NCBI RefSeq assembly: GCF_032854445.1
Contig: NC_088301.1
Span: 10,042,281 to 10,106,280 of the forward strand
DNA: 64,000 nt
Direction of reading: 5' to 3'
Origin: Liolophura sinensis
Lineage: Eukaryota; Mollusca; Polyplacophora; Chitonida; Chitonidae
Below are positions 23,330 to 33,928 of this stretch, in pieces (the stretch's first letter is position 1; every line of letters starts with the position of its first letter). Position numbers and translations under genes: made by a program. Under the pieces are notes generated by a model that searched no databases, was not told the DNA's origin, and worked only from the letters and a program-made list of their open reading frames with translations.

Positions 23330-23670
23330 CTCTTGATGAAGGCATTCAACAACGTCTCATTGTTGGCCAGCCTGCTTCTTCTGTCGAAAGTACTGGTAAA
23401 CAGGTATTCCCCAGGGCTCTGTCCTGGGGCCGCTTCTTTTGAATGTGTTTTTAATCACCTTCCTGAAAATATTATAGACGTTATACCAGACTCTTTGTGG
23501 ATGACTCTTAATTCTTTGCAATATTCTTCTCCTATATGTCAAGGAAACAGAAGAAGTCATGAACCATGGTCTCTAAACGCTGTCTGGCTGTTCTAAACAA
23601 TGGCTTCTGAGATTCAATGTTCTCAAAATAACTCAATTCTTCATCTTGAAAGTAGAAACCAAGTAAGCCA
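23330..23670 (+). pseudogene. Reverse-transcriptase fragment of a non-LTR retrotransposon (LINE)
   Basis: Three reading frames together carry RT landmarks in correct order. GIPQGSVLGPLLLNVF from 23403 matches the conserved GVPQGSVLGPLLF block. FNHLPENI sits at the FINDLPE position. LFVDDS at 23491-23508 is the catalytic xxDD motif. SKQWLLRFNVLK follows downstream, as in WxxxWLLxFNxxK. At least two frameshifts and stop codons break it. Only the palm region remains, with no endonuclease or tail. The style suggests a Jockey/CR1-like clade, but the clade is inferred. Confidence 0.8.
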
Positions 23671-25337
23671 TCCCGACTTGATTATGGAAGAGTCTCAGTA
23701 ATTATATTCTTTGAGGCTCACAAACACCTTTTAAACATGTTTAAAACAGTTTTAAATGCATGCATGGCCTGGCCATATATAGATAATATTTTCCTCAGGT
23801 TTAGTAAAACTGTTTTATGTAGATGCATGTATATCTTGCGGATTTTAATATACAAGGTACACATATATATCTTATTAACAACCTGCTTTTAATATACTGT
23901 ATCGAATATAGCTGCACGAAGGAACAATCTGAATAACTGAAAAAGCTACAGTTATCTACAGTAAGAATTGCTTCTGGTTTCTCTCTTCTTACGTCGTCCG
24001 GATAACATTTATATTCAAACTGGTCAGGGCATACTTTAGCCCACAGGCATTAGCGAGCTAAACTGCAGGAAATTGATGATCAAACTATTGAACGGCAGTG
24101 TGTCGGATTTTTGTTATTATTTATAGTGATTACCTCAGTTATGGATAAACAAAAAATCACTGCTTAATTTTCGAAAGTCTACAAAAATTTCCAATAAATA
24201 TTTGAGAACACGCTCTCACAAGGAGAGCTATATATGCGTTAATTGACTATGTCGAGTCGGCTGATGTTAAATTGCATTGGATTTATCTTAAGGGACCTGT
24301 ATAACATTGGAAGCAATAGTATATTTGCTTGAAATATACAATGTGGCAGTAATTTGCCTATAACAACACCTTGTACATATATATATATTGCCATGTCAAA
24401 AAAGTGAAGCATACTGTATACTAGTATACGCTTACTTTATACCATATTTATCAGATGGTGCGATTGCTTCGGCGTGTTTTCATAACGTAAGCAGACCACC
24501 TCTGATAATACCGCCCATATATAGTATACTAGGCTGTTTAACAACAAACGAACCAGTTCAAAATGTAAACTCACATCAATGATTAATTCGTGAAAAAAAA
24601 TGTTGACAGTCTGTACGAAAATGGTGGCATTTGGCCTATATCCGCATTATACGGGATGGGCTTCCAAGTAACGGACATTTAGCAGGCTTGGGTCTATTCC
24701 AAATATAAACACGCCAACGGATATAATGGCGCCACCATCATGTGTATATCCAAGTATTATACCCAGAGGCGAATATCCAATTATCAGAAATGTTTACTTG
24801 TCATTTATTAGAATTAACCTGCACAGAGTCAAATCTGCCCACATATGTTAAATACTAGGTACATGGCAAATTAAGGCTACTTTAAATGTACAAAGAGCGA
24901 CATGCAGTTTTTTTCCGCCGTAAACTGCATATATATGATTCCGCTGTCGCACACATGCAAAAGTTATACTGTTATGGAGGGCTGTACGCGTGCATTTTAG
25001 TCTGATGACCCCTATATGATTGGCTCTGTATATAAGCTATGTATACCCCCTACACATTTAACCACTCTTACCTTACGCTTTTTAAATTTACTATTATTTC
25101 TATAATTTACTCTCAAACAATTATATACAAGAGTAAGGTTTCTCCTCTACGTGTTCTTGTCAAATGTTATTATTTATCTTTTTATTAAGCAACTTTGACG
25201 TTTCTAAAAAGCACGAAGCTCTGCGTGAAAACCTACATAAGAATGCGCATGATCGGTACTTGATTTATTCTACTATATATTTATAAGTAGTATTTACCTG
25301 TTGGTATGTAATGTACATGCATTTTAATGAAGATTCT
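23671..25337. other. Intergenic DNA without recognised genes
   Basis: AT-rich with scattered TATATA words. Nothing else supported. Confidence 0.45.
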
Positions 25338-25410
25338 GTCTGCCGCCCAAGTGAAACCCACAACTATCCGCAGCTTCATTGCTGGTAGACCTTCCCACGT
25401 ACGACGAAGA
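25338..25410 (-). mobile_element. SINE-1 internal fragment
   Basis: GTGAAACCCACAACTATCCG then GCTGGTAGACCTTCCCACGT match the middle of the family in reverse orientation. Both ends are missing. Confidence 0.55.
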
Positions 25411-25532
25411 GACAAGCCTGCGTTGAAATAATGTTTAAATTGGTTCAGGGCCTTATGACAAATTCTCCAGCTATTGACGCTATTAAATGGTCATAATGTA
25501 CTCTACATATAGTGGTTTTGTCCTGTAGAATG

Positions 25533-25800
25533 TATGTACGTGTAATGTGCCTCTTTATTGCAGGGCGGATTTTCACCGCTCTGTTAGTGCTGCTTCACTG
25601 AGACGACTTACCGAAGCAATTAAGCCGAGCCATGGTAGGGGGCAACCAGTCGTTGCACTATCCCCTTAATGCTGAACGTCAGGCGAAGAAAGTGCAACTT
25701 CCTCTTTAAGGCCTTAGATATGACCCGACACAGGATTAACCCTGGATCTACCGCCACCGAAGCGGACGCTATATACCCACTGAGCCATCGGTGCTGGTCA
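25533..25800 (-). mobile_element. SINE-2, 3' end missing
   Basis: Reverse-oriented. Starts at TACGTGTAATGTGCCTCTTT and reaches the tRNA-like head (CCACTGAGCCATCGGTGCTGG). The CACT tail and neighbouring 3' part are absent. The 155-codon minus frame covering it is spurious. Confidence 0.88.
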
Positions 25801-26324
25801 CACCAAAGACAGTTGAGAGCTTTATAGCGGTTGCATATATACGTAGGTAAAGGTAAAATAATTGCAAAATAATTCACGGAATGGGTACAAAAATCACCCA
25901 CTAGTAGAGTTTCATGAAAATCAATTGAAAAACTATTATATACGAGATGCGCTGACAAGATAAAGCAGAAAGACAAACGGACCGACCCCACTCCTCCCGC
26001 ATTAGACGCCGGAGAGGGGAAGGGGAGGGAGTAAAAATATTTGTGAATGTCTTTGGTAGCGTGAATGCTCCAAGTCCATATAGGCACAAATTCATATCAA
26101 GCGTATGGTAGCCCAAGGCACAGTGTCATGCAGCGACAGCGGTATATAAATATATAGCCACGAGAGCTTAATTGGCTAATGCTTCATGGTCAGCTTTTAC
26201 CGCCGCAGGTGTACCCCAGTCTATTTGTTGCAGGTGGTTATCATATGTATAATATATAGCCGACCGAAATGTCGAATACAATAAACTCTCATCTTGGATT
26301 TATGCATGCATATCTCGATTTCGG

Positions 26325-26588
26325 AGCCTCCGTGGCTCAGTTGGTTAGCGCGCTAGCGCAGGCGTAATGACCCAGGAGTCTCTCACCAATGCAATCGCTG
26401 TGAGTTCAAGTCCAGCTCATGCTGGCTTCCTCTCCGGCCGTACGTGGGAAGGTCTGGCAGCAACCTGCGGATGGTCGTGGGTTTCCCCCGAGCTGTGCCC
26501 GGTTCCTTCCACCGTATGCTGGCTGCCGTCGTAAAAGTGAAATATTCTTGAGTACGGCGTAAAACACCAATCAAATAAATAAATAAAA
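26325..26588 (+). mobile_element. SINE-1, full length
   Basis: Head CCTCCGTGGCTCAGTTGGTT (A-box), B-box GTGAGTTCAAGTCCAGCTC, body CTCCGGCCGTACGTGGGAAG, 3' GGCGTAAAACACCAATC and AAATAAATAAATAAA tail. One of the two most complete copies. Confidence 0.95.
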
Positions 26589-27449
26589 AACGACGGGTAC
26601 ATGTGAGTGTAAAAACCTTGTGTTTCACTGATTCGTTTAACGTAATACACGAGTAGTGTAGCTCAGAAAAGTGAAAGGGTCTTGACTCATTATTTCGGCA
26701 CTTTACTTTGCCGTCATCAGGAGAACCCATGCATGCAGGTGAGTCGAAAATCAACCTTTCGTTTTTCAGAGTTACACTGTTATCATATATGAATGAATGT
26801 ACAGGCCTATATATGCGTGTTTGTAATAAAGCGTTTTAGAATTAATAATACGGGGCCTTGATGCAAACTGCATGAAAATGGCACAGGGCTCGCATCGCAT
26901 CTATGGACAAAGACAATCCCGTGATAACGTATGGTATATACCAATAGAGGAGAAGGCAGCACCTGGCTAAAACATATTTCAATCGAAAGCAGGATATTCA
27001 AGCTTTCTAAAAACTATCACACTTTATTACTTTAATGAGACCGAATAACATGTAGACCAAAATGAAAATGCTACACAGATGGCTGCTGTGAGTCGAGGCA
27101 GTCATTTTTTAGAATTTTATTCAATCAAACACGTTGCAATCAAATTGTGCGCCTAAGCTGTGACGTACCATTACCCATTCACTCCATGAAGTGACATATG
27201 ATAACACAGAACTACTGCGTCAGACATCATTTTGAGATTATTTACAACGATTTAGTAGCGTGTAGCCGAAGGGCCATATCACAAAGTATTGTGGGGCAGG
27301 TCTATATCATTTACAGACCACCTGACCACAGACTAAAATCAGTTGATTTACAAGCCGTGTAATACTCAACGACGGTCGAAATCGCATTCATGTCCCCGAA
27401 TACATTTTCTTGTCGTTAATTTTAGCGTTTAGTCAGCAGTTTCTAAATA
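26589..27449. other. Intergenic DNA without recognised genes
   Basis: Nothing supported. No tandem structure seen. Confidence 0.45.
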
Positions 27450-27772
27450 TATCGGCCCCGATAGCTCAGTTATGGGTTGTAGCATCCGTTTCGGGAGCGG
27501 CAGATCCAGGATCAATCCTGGGTCTGATCACACCGGTCTAAAGCTTCAGCACTGAGGGAATAGTGCAGCAGATGCTTGACCCGTATCAATATAATGGCTC
27601 GGGCGATGGAGTTTACTTGCATTCGGCAAGTCTTCTCAGTGAAGCAGCACTAGATAAAAGAGCGGTGGAAATCCGTCCTGCAACAAGGAGGCATATTACA
27701 TGCACTCTAAAGACTCGTCTTCATATGGCTGAAAAATTCTTAAGTGCGACGTTAATCCCAAGCACTCACTCA
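27450..27772 (+). mobile_element. SINE-2, full length, possible 7-bp target-site duplication
   Basis: Head CCCGATAGCTCAGTTATGGG, B-box-like GATCAATCCTGG, body GTATCAATATAATGGCTCGG and GCAACAAGGAGGCATATTAC, tail CACTCACT. CTAAATA flanks it at 27443-27449 and 27773-27779. Confidence 0.92.
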
Positions 27773-27779
27773 CTAAATA

Positions 27780-28724
27780 AATAGTCAGCACAAAATTCGT
27801 GAGAAGACGGACGACCGGACTTACCGGATAACGCTTAAATTAATTTAGTCTGATGATACAATCGTTTTTCTCTTAATTTATTACAAGCGAAGAATTTAAA
27901 TTTTGCCCATTCTTCTTTCTCTGATACAACGGTTGTTTTTTTTTTCTGTTGTGTTTTATAAGGTACAGTAAAATTATTGAAACGCCGTGTTCAAGTCTGG
28001 GTGTTTTTTCGACGTCCGCGATGATTAGGTCCGCACCGTATTAATCTTAAAAGCCACCTCTACAAATTGAAGCATAAAAACCAGCGACTGTCGGACTAAT
28101 GGCTAGATCAGCCTCAGTGGTGCTTAGATTTGTTTCCATTTGTTTCAGAATTGAGCAAGAATCTGGTTATACAACAATCATATTGATATTTTGCAAACAT
28201 TTAATAGAAGTCAAAATGACCAGCACAACCCCTCTGGAGGTTGCGACCTGAACCAGTAATATACCCCGGCCTGCAGCTAGGTAACAGGATCGGCGGAGTT
28301 CCTTGTAAATGTTGTAGTAGGCCTACTGTATCAATAGTTCAAGTTATGAAAGAAATATTCTTCAAGTAGGTATCATTTCCGAAAAAACTATATTTATCAC
28401 TTGGACCTATCTGCCATAGGCTACAGCTTAGACTATTATATGGAAAATACCTTCGACGTTACAGAGCTAGAGTAAACGTCACGTCACCTTGCTCTCGCTA
28501 ACGAAGACGTGCAGCTGCTGTGTCAAGACGAAGTTTCACTAAACTTTTGCTGTGTTGCAAAAAATCTTAAAAAAATATTAAACGCCGGTTTAAGACAAGT
28601 TCAGTGGTAGTCTTTCAGCGGATATAAACATTAGTCAAGTACTGTCCTTCACTTTAAAGTTACTTTCTGCCATAGTAACTCTGAATTAGCATCCATAGTA
28701 TTTCTGAAAGCTATTAAAAGTAGG
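27780..28724. other. Intergenic DNA without recognised genes
   Basis: Nothing supported beyond short chance ORFs. Confidence 0.45.
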
Positions 28725-28873
28725 TACGTTGGAAGGTCTGTCAACAACCTGCGGATGGTCGTGGGTTTCCCCTGAGCTGTGCTCGGTTTTCTCATACCAC
28801 AATGTTGGCCGCCGTCTTATAAGTGAGTTATTATTGAGTACGGCGTAAAACACTAATCAAATAAATAAATAAT
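28725..28873 (+). mobile_element. SINE-1, 5'-truncated, with aged target-site duplication
   Basis: Starts inside the body (GTTGGAAGGTCTGTCAACAA region) and ends GGCGTAAAACACTAATC plus AAAT tail. Flanks TATTAAAAGTAGG (28712-28724) and TATTAAAGGTGGG (28874-28886) agree at 11 of 13 positions. Confidence 0.88.
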
Positions 28874-28939
28874 TATTAAAGGTGGGAATACCTAAGTATT
28901 CGTGTGCATGTGTTACCAAGGGAGATAACTGAGTTATCA

Positions 28940-29320
28940 CCATGTGGTCAACTGATGGCGGGAAGGATGTTGGATCGATTGGCAGCTAGCCAAGCAGTTG
29001 TGACAACGAAATGGAAGCAGTGACAGTTATAAGTTAATGACCAACACGTGGTTGTGATCCTTTCATCACGAATTACACAAGCACTTATTGCGGCGTGAAC
29101 GGGGATGCCGGTACGCGGGCAGTTCTGATAGTGACAGCGATCGTGAGCTACGCTTCCTTCCTCGTTGTAAGCTATTCTTCTTCCATCTCCAGTCACTGAA
29201 CGGCTGGTCAACTTCGATGTGCCCTAGTTCTTTTTTTGACCAATTTGCATTCCAGTGACAGACCGGGAGGATAAGACGATCACACAGTTCCACAGTGAGT
29301 ACATACACACCTGATCATTG
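28940..29320. other. Relatively CpG-rich block of unknown nature
   Basis: Locally richer in CG dinucleotides than its surroundings (for example GGGGATGCCGGTACGCGGGC), with open frames of 80-87 codons on the minus strand and a donor-like CACAG|TGAGTAC at the right side. No recognisable protein. Could be an old transposon piece or an untranslated first exon. Confidence 0.25.
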
Positions 29321-29714
29321 ATCACTTTAATCAATTGTATCTGTAATTTTTTATCGCAAAATGTCAGTTATCATGTTATGCCAGTTTATTGCTGGCGACA
29401 CCATTAATTACATCAATAATGTGGAGGCTGGCAGAGGGCAGTGCTGGTCTGAGATACAGACTGGACATCTTTAGACTGGAGTCATGAAGGGACATTTCAT
29501 GGAGTGAAGACGTCGTAAACATATATAAGCTGTACATGTTTGATATCTCATGTGTTGACGCTGCAAAAAAGAGAATAAATGAGTTTGTACTGTTTGTACG
29601 GTAATGATAAAATCACCTCATGGCTTTTTTATGTACCATGATTTGTTGTACACGTATGTTTGATAGTACATGTACATAATTAACTCTTCAGTTAAAACGA
29701 AAAGAAAACAACAG

Positions 29715-29865
29715 AATGATATAATAACTTACTGGTAATCAGGTATTTCGGAAGAGATGTGGAAACAGACTTAAATGCATGACCACACACAGCCATCTTT
29801 TTCTGACTTATGCTTGGTAACTAGGCCTGTAAATCAACTTTTAATCTGGAATTCTTAGGATGTGA
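29715..29865 (+). repeat. Dispersed repeat X, copy 1 (first block)
   Basis: GATATAATAACTTACTGGTA, GGAAGAGATGTGGAAACAGA and TTTTAATCTGGAATTCTT resemble, in the same order and strand, blocks at 49732-49862. The next matching block lies at 31250-31350, after inserted SINE material. Confidence 0.5.
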
Positions 29866-29998
29866 TGGGATATATTCCATGCAAGAGAAACTGAAGACAT
29901 CATTCTTGTAGGATGAACAAAGAGTGACCCTTTATCATTACATCAATTTTATTAAGCGAGTGGCGTAATTTTCATTTGTTCCGAGCCTGTGGCAAGGA

Positions 29999-30863
29999 TC
30001 AAAAAAAAAATTACATTTAATAAAATTTGATATAATGGATTACAAATTGCACATTATGTTTATCCCATAAGTTGTTTTGAACAGATTGAGGTGGTTAATA
30101 GAGTCTGTTTGTTTTAACAATTATGTACATGTAAATGAGATGCGTACAGTGTACTGATATCGGTCTACATGTGAAAGGGTTGGAGCCGAACCACACATTT
30201 AGCTAAATATAGTTCTAAAAAACATTAATGCTCCAAAACTGTGACCTAAATCTAGGTCATATCTCTATGAATTAAGGGGTCACAGTGAGACCAGTTGTCA
30301 TGTTCAATGTGGCAAATGGAATGGACTAGATCTGAGAATAATCTTGAGGTACATCAGTTGCAGACCAGTTCATATATAGGAGACAACTCTTTGGTCCTCT
30401 CCAAAGTAGTGAGTTAAGTTTGTAGGTTTTTAATTTTGTGCAATCTGATATCGAAGCATGTTGCTATCGTTGACGGTTTGAACTTCAGTTTACCCTTTGT
30501 GAGTACTGGTACCTTGTTTAGGCTTACAGCGTCAAGTGCTTATTTCCTTTCACCAACCTTTGCTATTTTTCACTTTTCATGAAGATAAATTTTATGCTGT
30601 CCCAGTGCGGTAATTGATTGCTAACCTGTGTTTTTTTTTTTTTTTATTGTTTTTTTTTTGCATGGCTATAAACAATAGAAGTAGACCTGTATGTAGTTGT
30701 ACTTTTTGATTGGACAATTTATTTATTTATTTATTTGATTGGTGTTTTACGCCGTACTCAAGAATATTTCACTTATACGACGACAGCCAGCATTATGGTG
30801 GGTGGAAACCGGCAGAGTCTGGGGGAAACCCACGACCATCCACAGGTTGCTGGCAGACCTTTA
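29999..30863 (-). repeat. Composite repeat, copy A: truncated SINE-1 plus 720-bp flank
   Basis: Close inverted copy of 43461-44322. In SINE sense (minus), it starts inside SINE-1 at 30863, passes the AAAT tail near 30720, then carries about 720 bp of non-SINE sequence and ends at a T10 run (A10 at 30001-30010 on plus). By eye, mismatches are few, with one indel of about 16 bp. Outside these limits the flanks differ. Confidence 0.93.
30719..30863 (-). mobile_element. SINE-1, 5'-truncated (in composite copy A)
   Basis: TTTGATTGGTGTTTTACGCC, GTACTCAAGAATATTTCACT and CCACGACCATCCACAGGTTG in reverse orientation. Similarity stops at GGCAGACCTT. Confidence 0.93.
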
Positions 30864-31009
30864 TTGGACAAGCTTGTTAATGAAAGTTCAGATGACCAAT
30901 TAAAAGTTCGGGTTATTCATATAACCCATGAAATGGTAAAAATTTACCTCACTGTTGTTATATCACTGACATGGGCAGATTATGGGATAAATTTATAAAT
31001 TTCAATGAT

Positions 31010-31187
31010 GGACAGCATTATGGTGGGAGAAAACTGGGGAAACCTATGGCCATCCTCAGGTTACTGACAGACCTTCCGACATAAGACCTTGGAGGAAGTC
31101 AGCATGAGCTGGACTTGAACTCATAGTGGATGAATTGGATTTTGGGTTGTCGTGCTGCGCTATCATGCTAACCATCAGGTCTCAATC
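31010..31187 (-). mobile_element. SINE-1, lacking 3' tail
   Basis: Reverse-oriented body and B-box (AGCATGAGCTGGACTTGAAC) with head remnant (GCTGCGCTATCATGCTAACC). The 3' third is missing and the copy is diverged. Confidence 0.78.
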
Positions 31188-31249
31188 AGAACTTACATGT
31201 ATGCACATGTGGCTGCATGTAAATGGCAGAACAGAGATTGAGTGATGTT

Positions 31250-31350
31250 AGCATGGAAACAGCTGGACTCTCAGGCTATAGATGTAACTCACGTCCGACT
31301 GGTTAAAATTGATGAGATGGTGGCAGTTTTAATTTTCACAATATGAACGA
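31250..31350 (+). repeat. Dispersed repeat X, copy 1 (second block)
   Basis: GCTATAGATGTAACTCACGT and GACTGGTTAAAATTGATGAG correspond to GGTTATAGACGTTATTTACG and GATCGGTTAAATTGATAATA near 50000-50040. Confidence 0.4.
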
Positions 31351-31748
31351 TTTAACTAACATTAACATCTTGGTTACAGGTATGAATCATCCCCAAAATA
31401 ACAATACCGCCCTATGCTTTTGTATCTGAAACTTTTTAATTTTTAAATCGACCAATAGGATCACATCATACATGTATTTTTTTTTAAACTTATGAGGTGG
31501 GGCTTGTGTGGAGGAGAACTTTGAGCCATTGTTACGGCCAAAATAGATTGCAACGTCTGCAGTATTACAGTACATGAGTTTCTACTATTACATGTTTTCT
31601 TTAATATGTCTTCATAATGATGAGTTTGGAAGGGAATGCTTGAAGTCAGTGAAATGGTATTAAGTTCCTATTGGCAGGTATTCGCTGTGTACCTGTTAAC
31701 CTGGGAATTCAGTGATGCAGCAGCTTAAATGTTTAATGTTTAGTTAAA

Positions 31749-31920
31749 AGCATTGTTAGACCCTAGGGATCAAAGATAGAATATCAGTAGCAATGTTAGA
31801 CCCCAGGCACTGAAGAAATGGTATCAGAAGCATTGATAGACCCTAGAGAGGAAAGATAAAATATCAACGGCAGTGTTAGCCCCCTGTAGGAAAGAAATGG
31901 TATCATAAACATTGTTAGAT
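31749..31920. repeat. Minisatellite, 40-bp unit, 4 copies in an A/B/A/B pattern
   Basis: CATTGTTAGACCC recurs every 40 bp (31751, 31791, 31831, 31871, 31910). Units 1 and 3 carry AAAGATA(G/A)AATATCA. Units 2 and 4 carry GAAATGGTATCA. Confidence 0.85.
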
Positions 31921-32489
31921 CGTGAGGAAACACACAAGTAATTCATGTATAAATTTATCTTTGACATCCTGCCATTCACTTAATGTGAACGAGCCTTTGT
32001 GGAGAACGGCATCAGCTTTTGCAGAATTGTCTGTTTTGCAGATGTTGCTAACTTGCACTTATTTCTGTTTTCAAGGATTTCTCTACAGCAGGTCGGAAAA
32101 AAAAGCTTCTGACCTCTAAATTTGTGATCTAGACTTCAAAAGAAATCTACCTGTGAGGATAAATGTAAAGGTTTGCAAGGTCCTAGTAAACTGTAACAAA
32201 AACATGTTGAAATCCTATAAGTACCATCAAACTGTAGGTCAAGAGCTAGCGATGCACATACATCGATGTGATCTGGAAAGTATACAGTTAATGTGGTCAC
32301 AAATGAGCCATTTTGATGCTGTTGTGCTTATGTACACATACATTTATACAGTTCACTGTAACTTTAAACTCTCACTCTTTTTGCATTTGAAGGTGTATGG
32401 AAAGAAACTTCAAAGAATAGACAACAAATAATTTGTTATGAGTAAGAGAAGGAGACAGACTTTAGGAGCCACTGTTATTTTTTATATCG

Positions 32490-32875
32490 TACGTGCGCTT
32501 TGTAAGTGTATAAGTCAACTTTTATACTGGAATTCTCGTTTCAAAAGGAGAAATGAGATATAGCGACACTCACACCAAACGCTTGTCGAGGTGTATGGCA
32601 AAGCAGGGCGAGATCCTGTGACCTCACAGAGGAAACGGTGCATTTCAGCTTGTTGGAAATAGCTTGTGCAAACTTAATTAGAATGGCCAATAGGGCGGTG
32701 CAAATCATGTTTACATGTTTGCTTACTTTGAACTACAATAATTTGGTTATGCATTACCAGGCACCCCAGGAATAAATATGTACGGTATGGGTACATTTTT
32801 TAAACTTTGTGTGGGATACTTTATCAACACATATATGCTTGGTCCAACATTGTCTTTTCTTTTACAGGCTACATG
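32490..32875 (+). repeat. Dispersed repeat X, copy 2
   Basis: AAGTCAACTTTTATACTGGA-ATTCT at its left and TTTTAAACTTTGTGTGGGAT with ACATATATGCTTGGTCCAAC at its right match the two ends of the copy at 49.7-50.2 kb. Confidence 0.45.
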
Positions 32876-33639
32876 TTAATAAAGGTGTTCAAGAGATTTT
32901 CAGCTTATGTACAATTGTAGCTCATCTTATATAATCTTGTCTTCAACATTAGCAATGTGCACACAGGTATTACACTGGGAACGCAAGTTTTAAGATGGCA
33001 GTTCTATCGGTCATGTGAAAATTGCTGACATGCAAGTATTTTTCTGTTGGAATTGAATCAGAATCAGGACTTGTGCATGAAATGAAAAGATGATGGTTTT
33101 GAGATTTTATGACTGCGAGCAATTATTTTGCACAATTTATCTAATTGAACACAGTGCACATGAAATAAAAATTGTTGGCTCCGATATCAGTCATGTAGCC
33201 TTGGGGAAAGGCTTTGGCTGTTTCATTATTTATCACACTATATAGACCTATAAAATGTAAATGTAAGATATTAACATCTTTTAATTAAGTCATTTCTCAA
33301 GTTATCAAGGTATTAACACATAAAATTATATCAGTCTACATTCCCTTCAGGGAGTGATTCAATAAATGGATGATGCTTGCATGTAAACATAGGCTGTGTC
33401 TTGCATGATGGAAATTTGCTATGTTGGTATGCATATATGTTCCTCATGAACAAATTCGAAAGTTTGAAGAGCAGTCTTGTTCTTTGTTGATGATGGAAGG
33501 TAAAAAAAAAAAAAAAAACAAGATTCTTTGCCAGGACATGTAAGAATGAGGCCAACATTATTGTGAACAGATCTGTTGCCAAATATCTATCTATGCCTCT
33601 CTTTCAAGTTTGTTGTCAAAGTTTAATTAGTCTTCTGCA
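32876..33639. other. Non-coding DNA without recognised features
   Basis: Only short ORFs and an A16 run near 33500. Confidence 0.4.
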
Positions 33640-33690
33640 CCGTATAATTCTTGGGCATGGCATTCCACACGAATCAGATAAATAAATCGC
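33640..33690 (+). mobile_element. Possible SINE-1 tail remnant
   Basis: TTCTTGGGCATGGCATTCCA then GAATCAGATAAATAAAT resembles the SINE-1 3' end, heavily mutated. Confidence 0.35.
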
Positions 33691-33928
33691 ATTCTTTGTC
33701 CAGTTGAGTTTTCTCATATATAAATCTCCATACCTGAAATAATATTCACCGTGTACGTCTTCCAGAACACATTTGCTTATTTTATTGCCATAGGTGAGTA
33801 AGATGATTATTACCAGGTTGGGCTTAAAACACCAGTTGCTTCTTTTTTATTATTAACAAATAAAACTCCAATGTATTGATTGCTTGTTTTATAACATTTA
33901 AATGTGGGAATGTTGGAAATATGAAATA

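Noticed and set aside
25620-26087. 155-codon minus-strand ORF
   Set aside because: About half lies in SINE-2, the rest has no recognisable motif.
26383-26754. 123-codon minus ORF and similar frames at 21888-22220, 40347-40637 and 43394-43621
   Set aside because: They are antisense translations of SINE-1 copies (shared RRLLADLPTYGRRGS peptide) and only look conserved because the repeat is.
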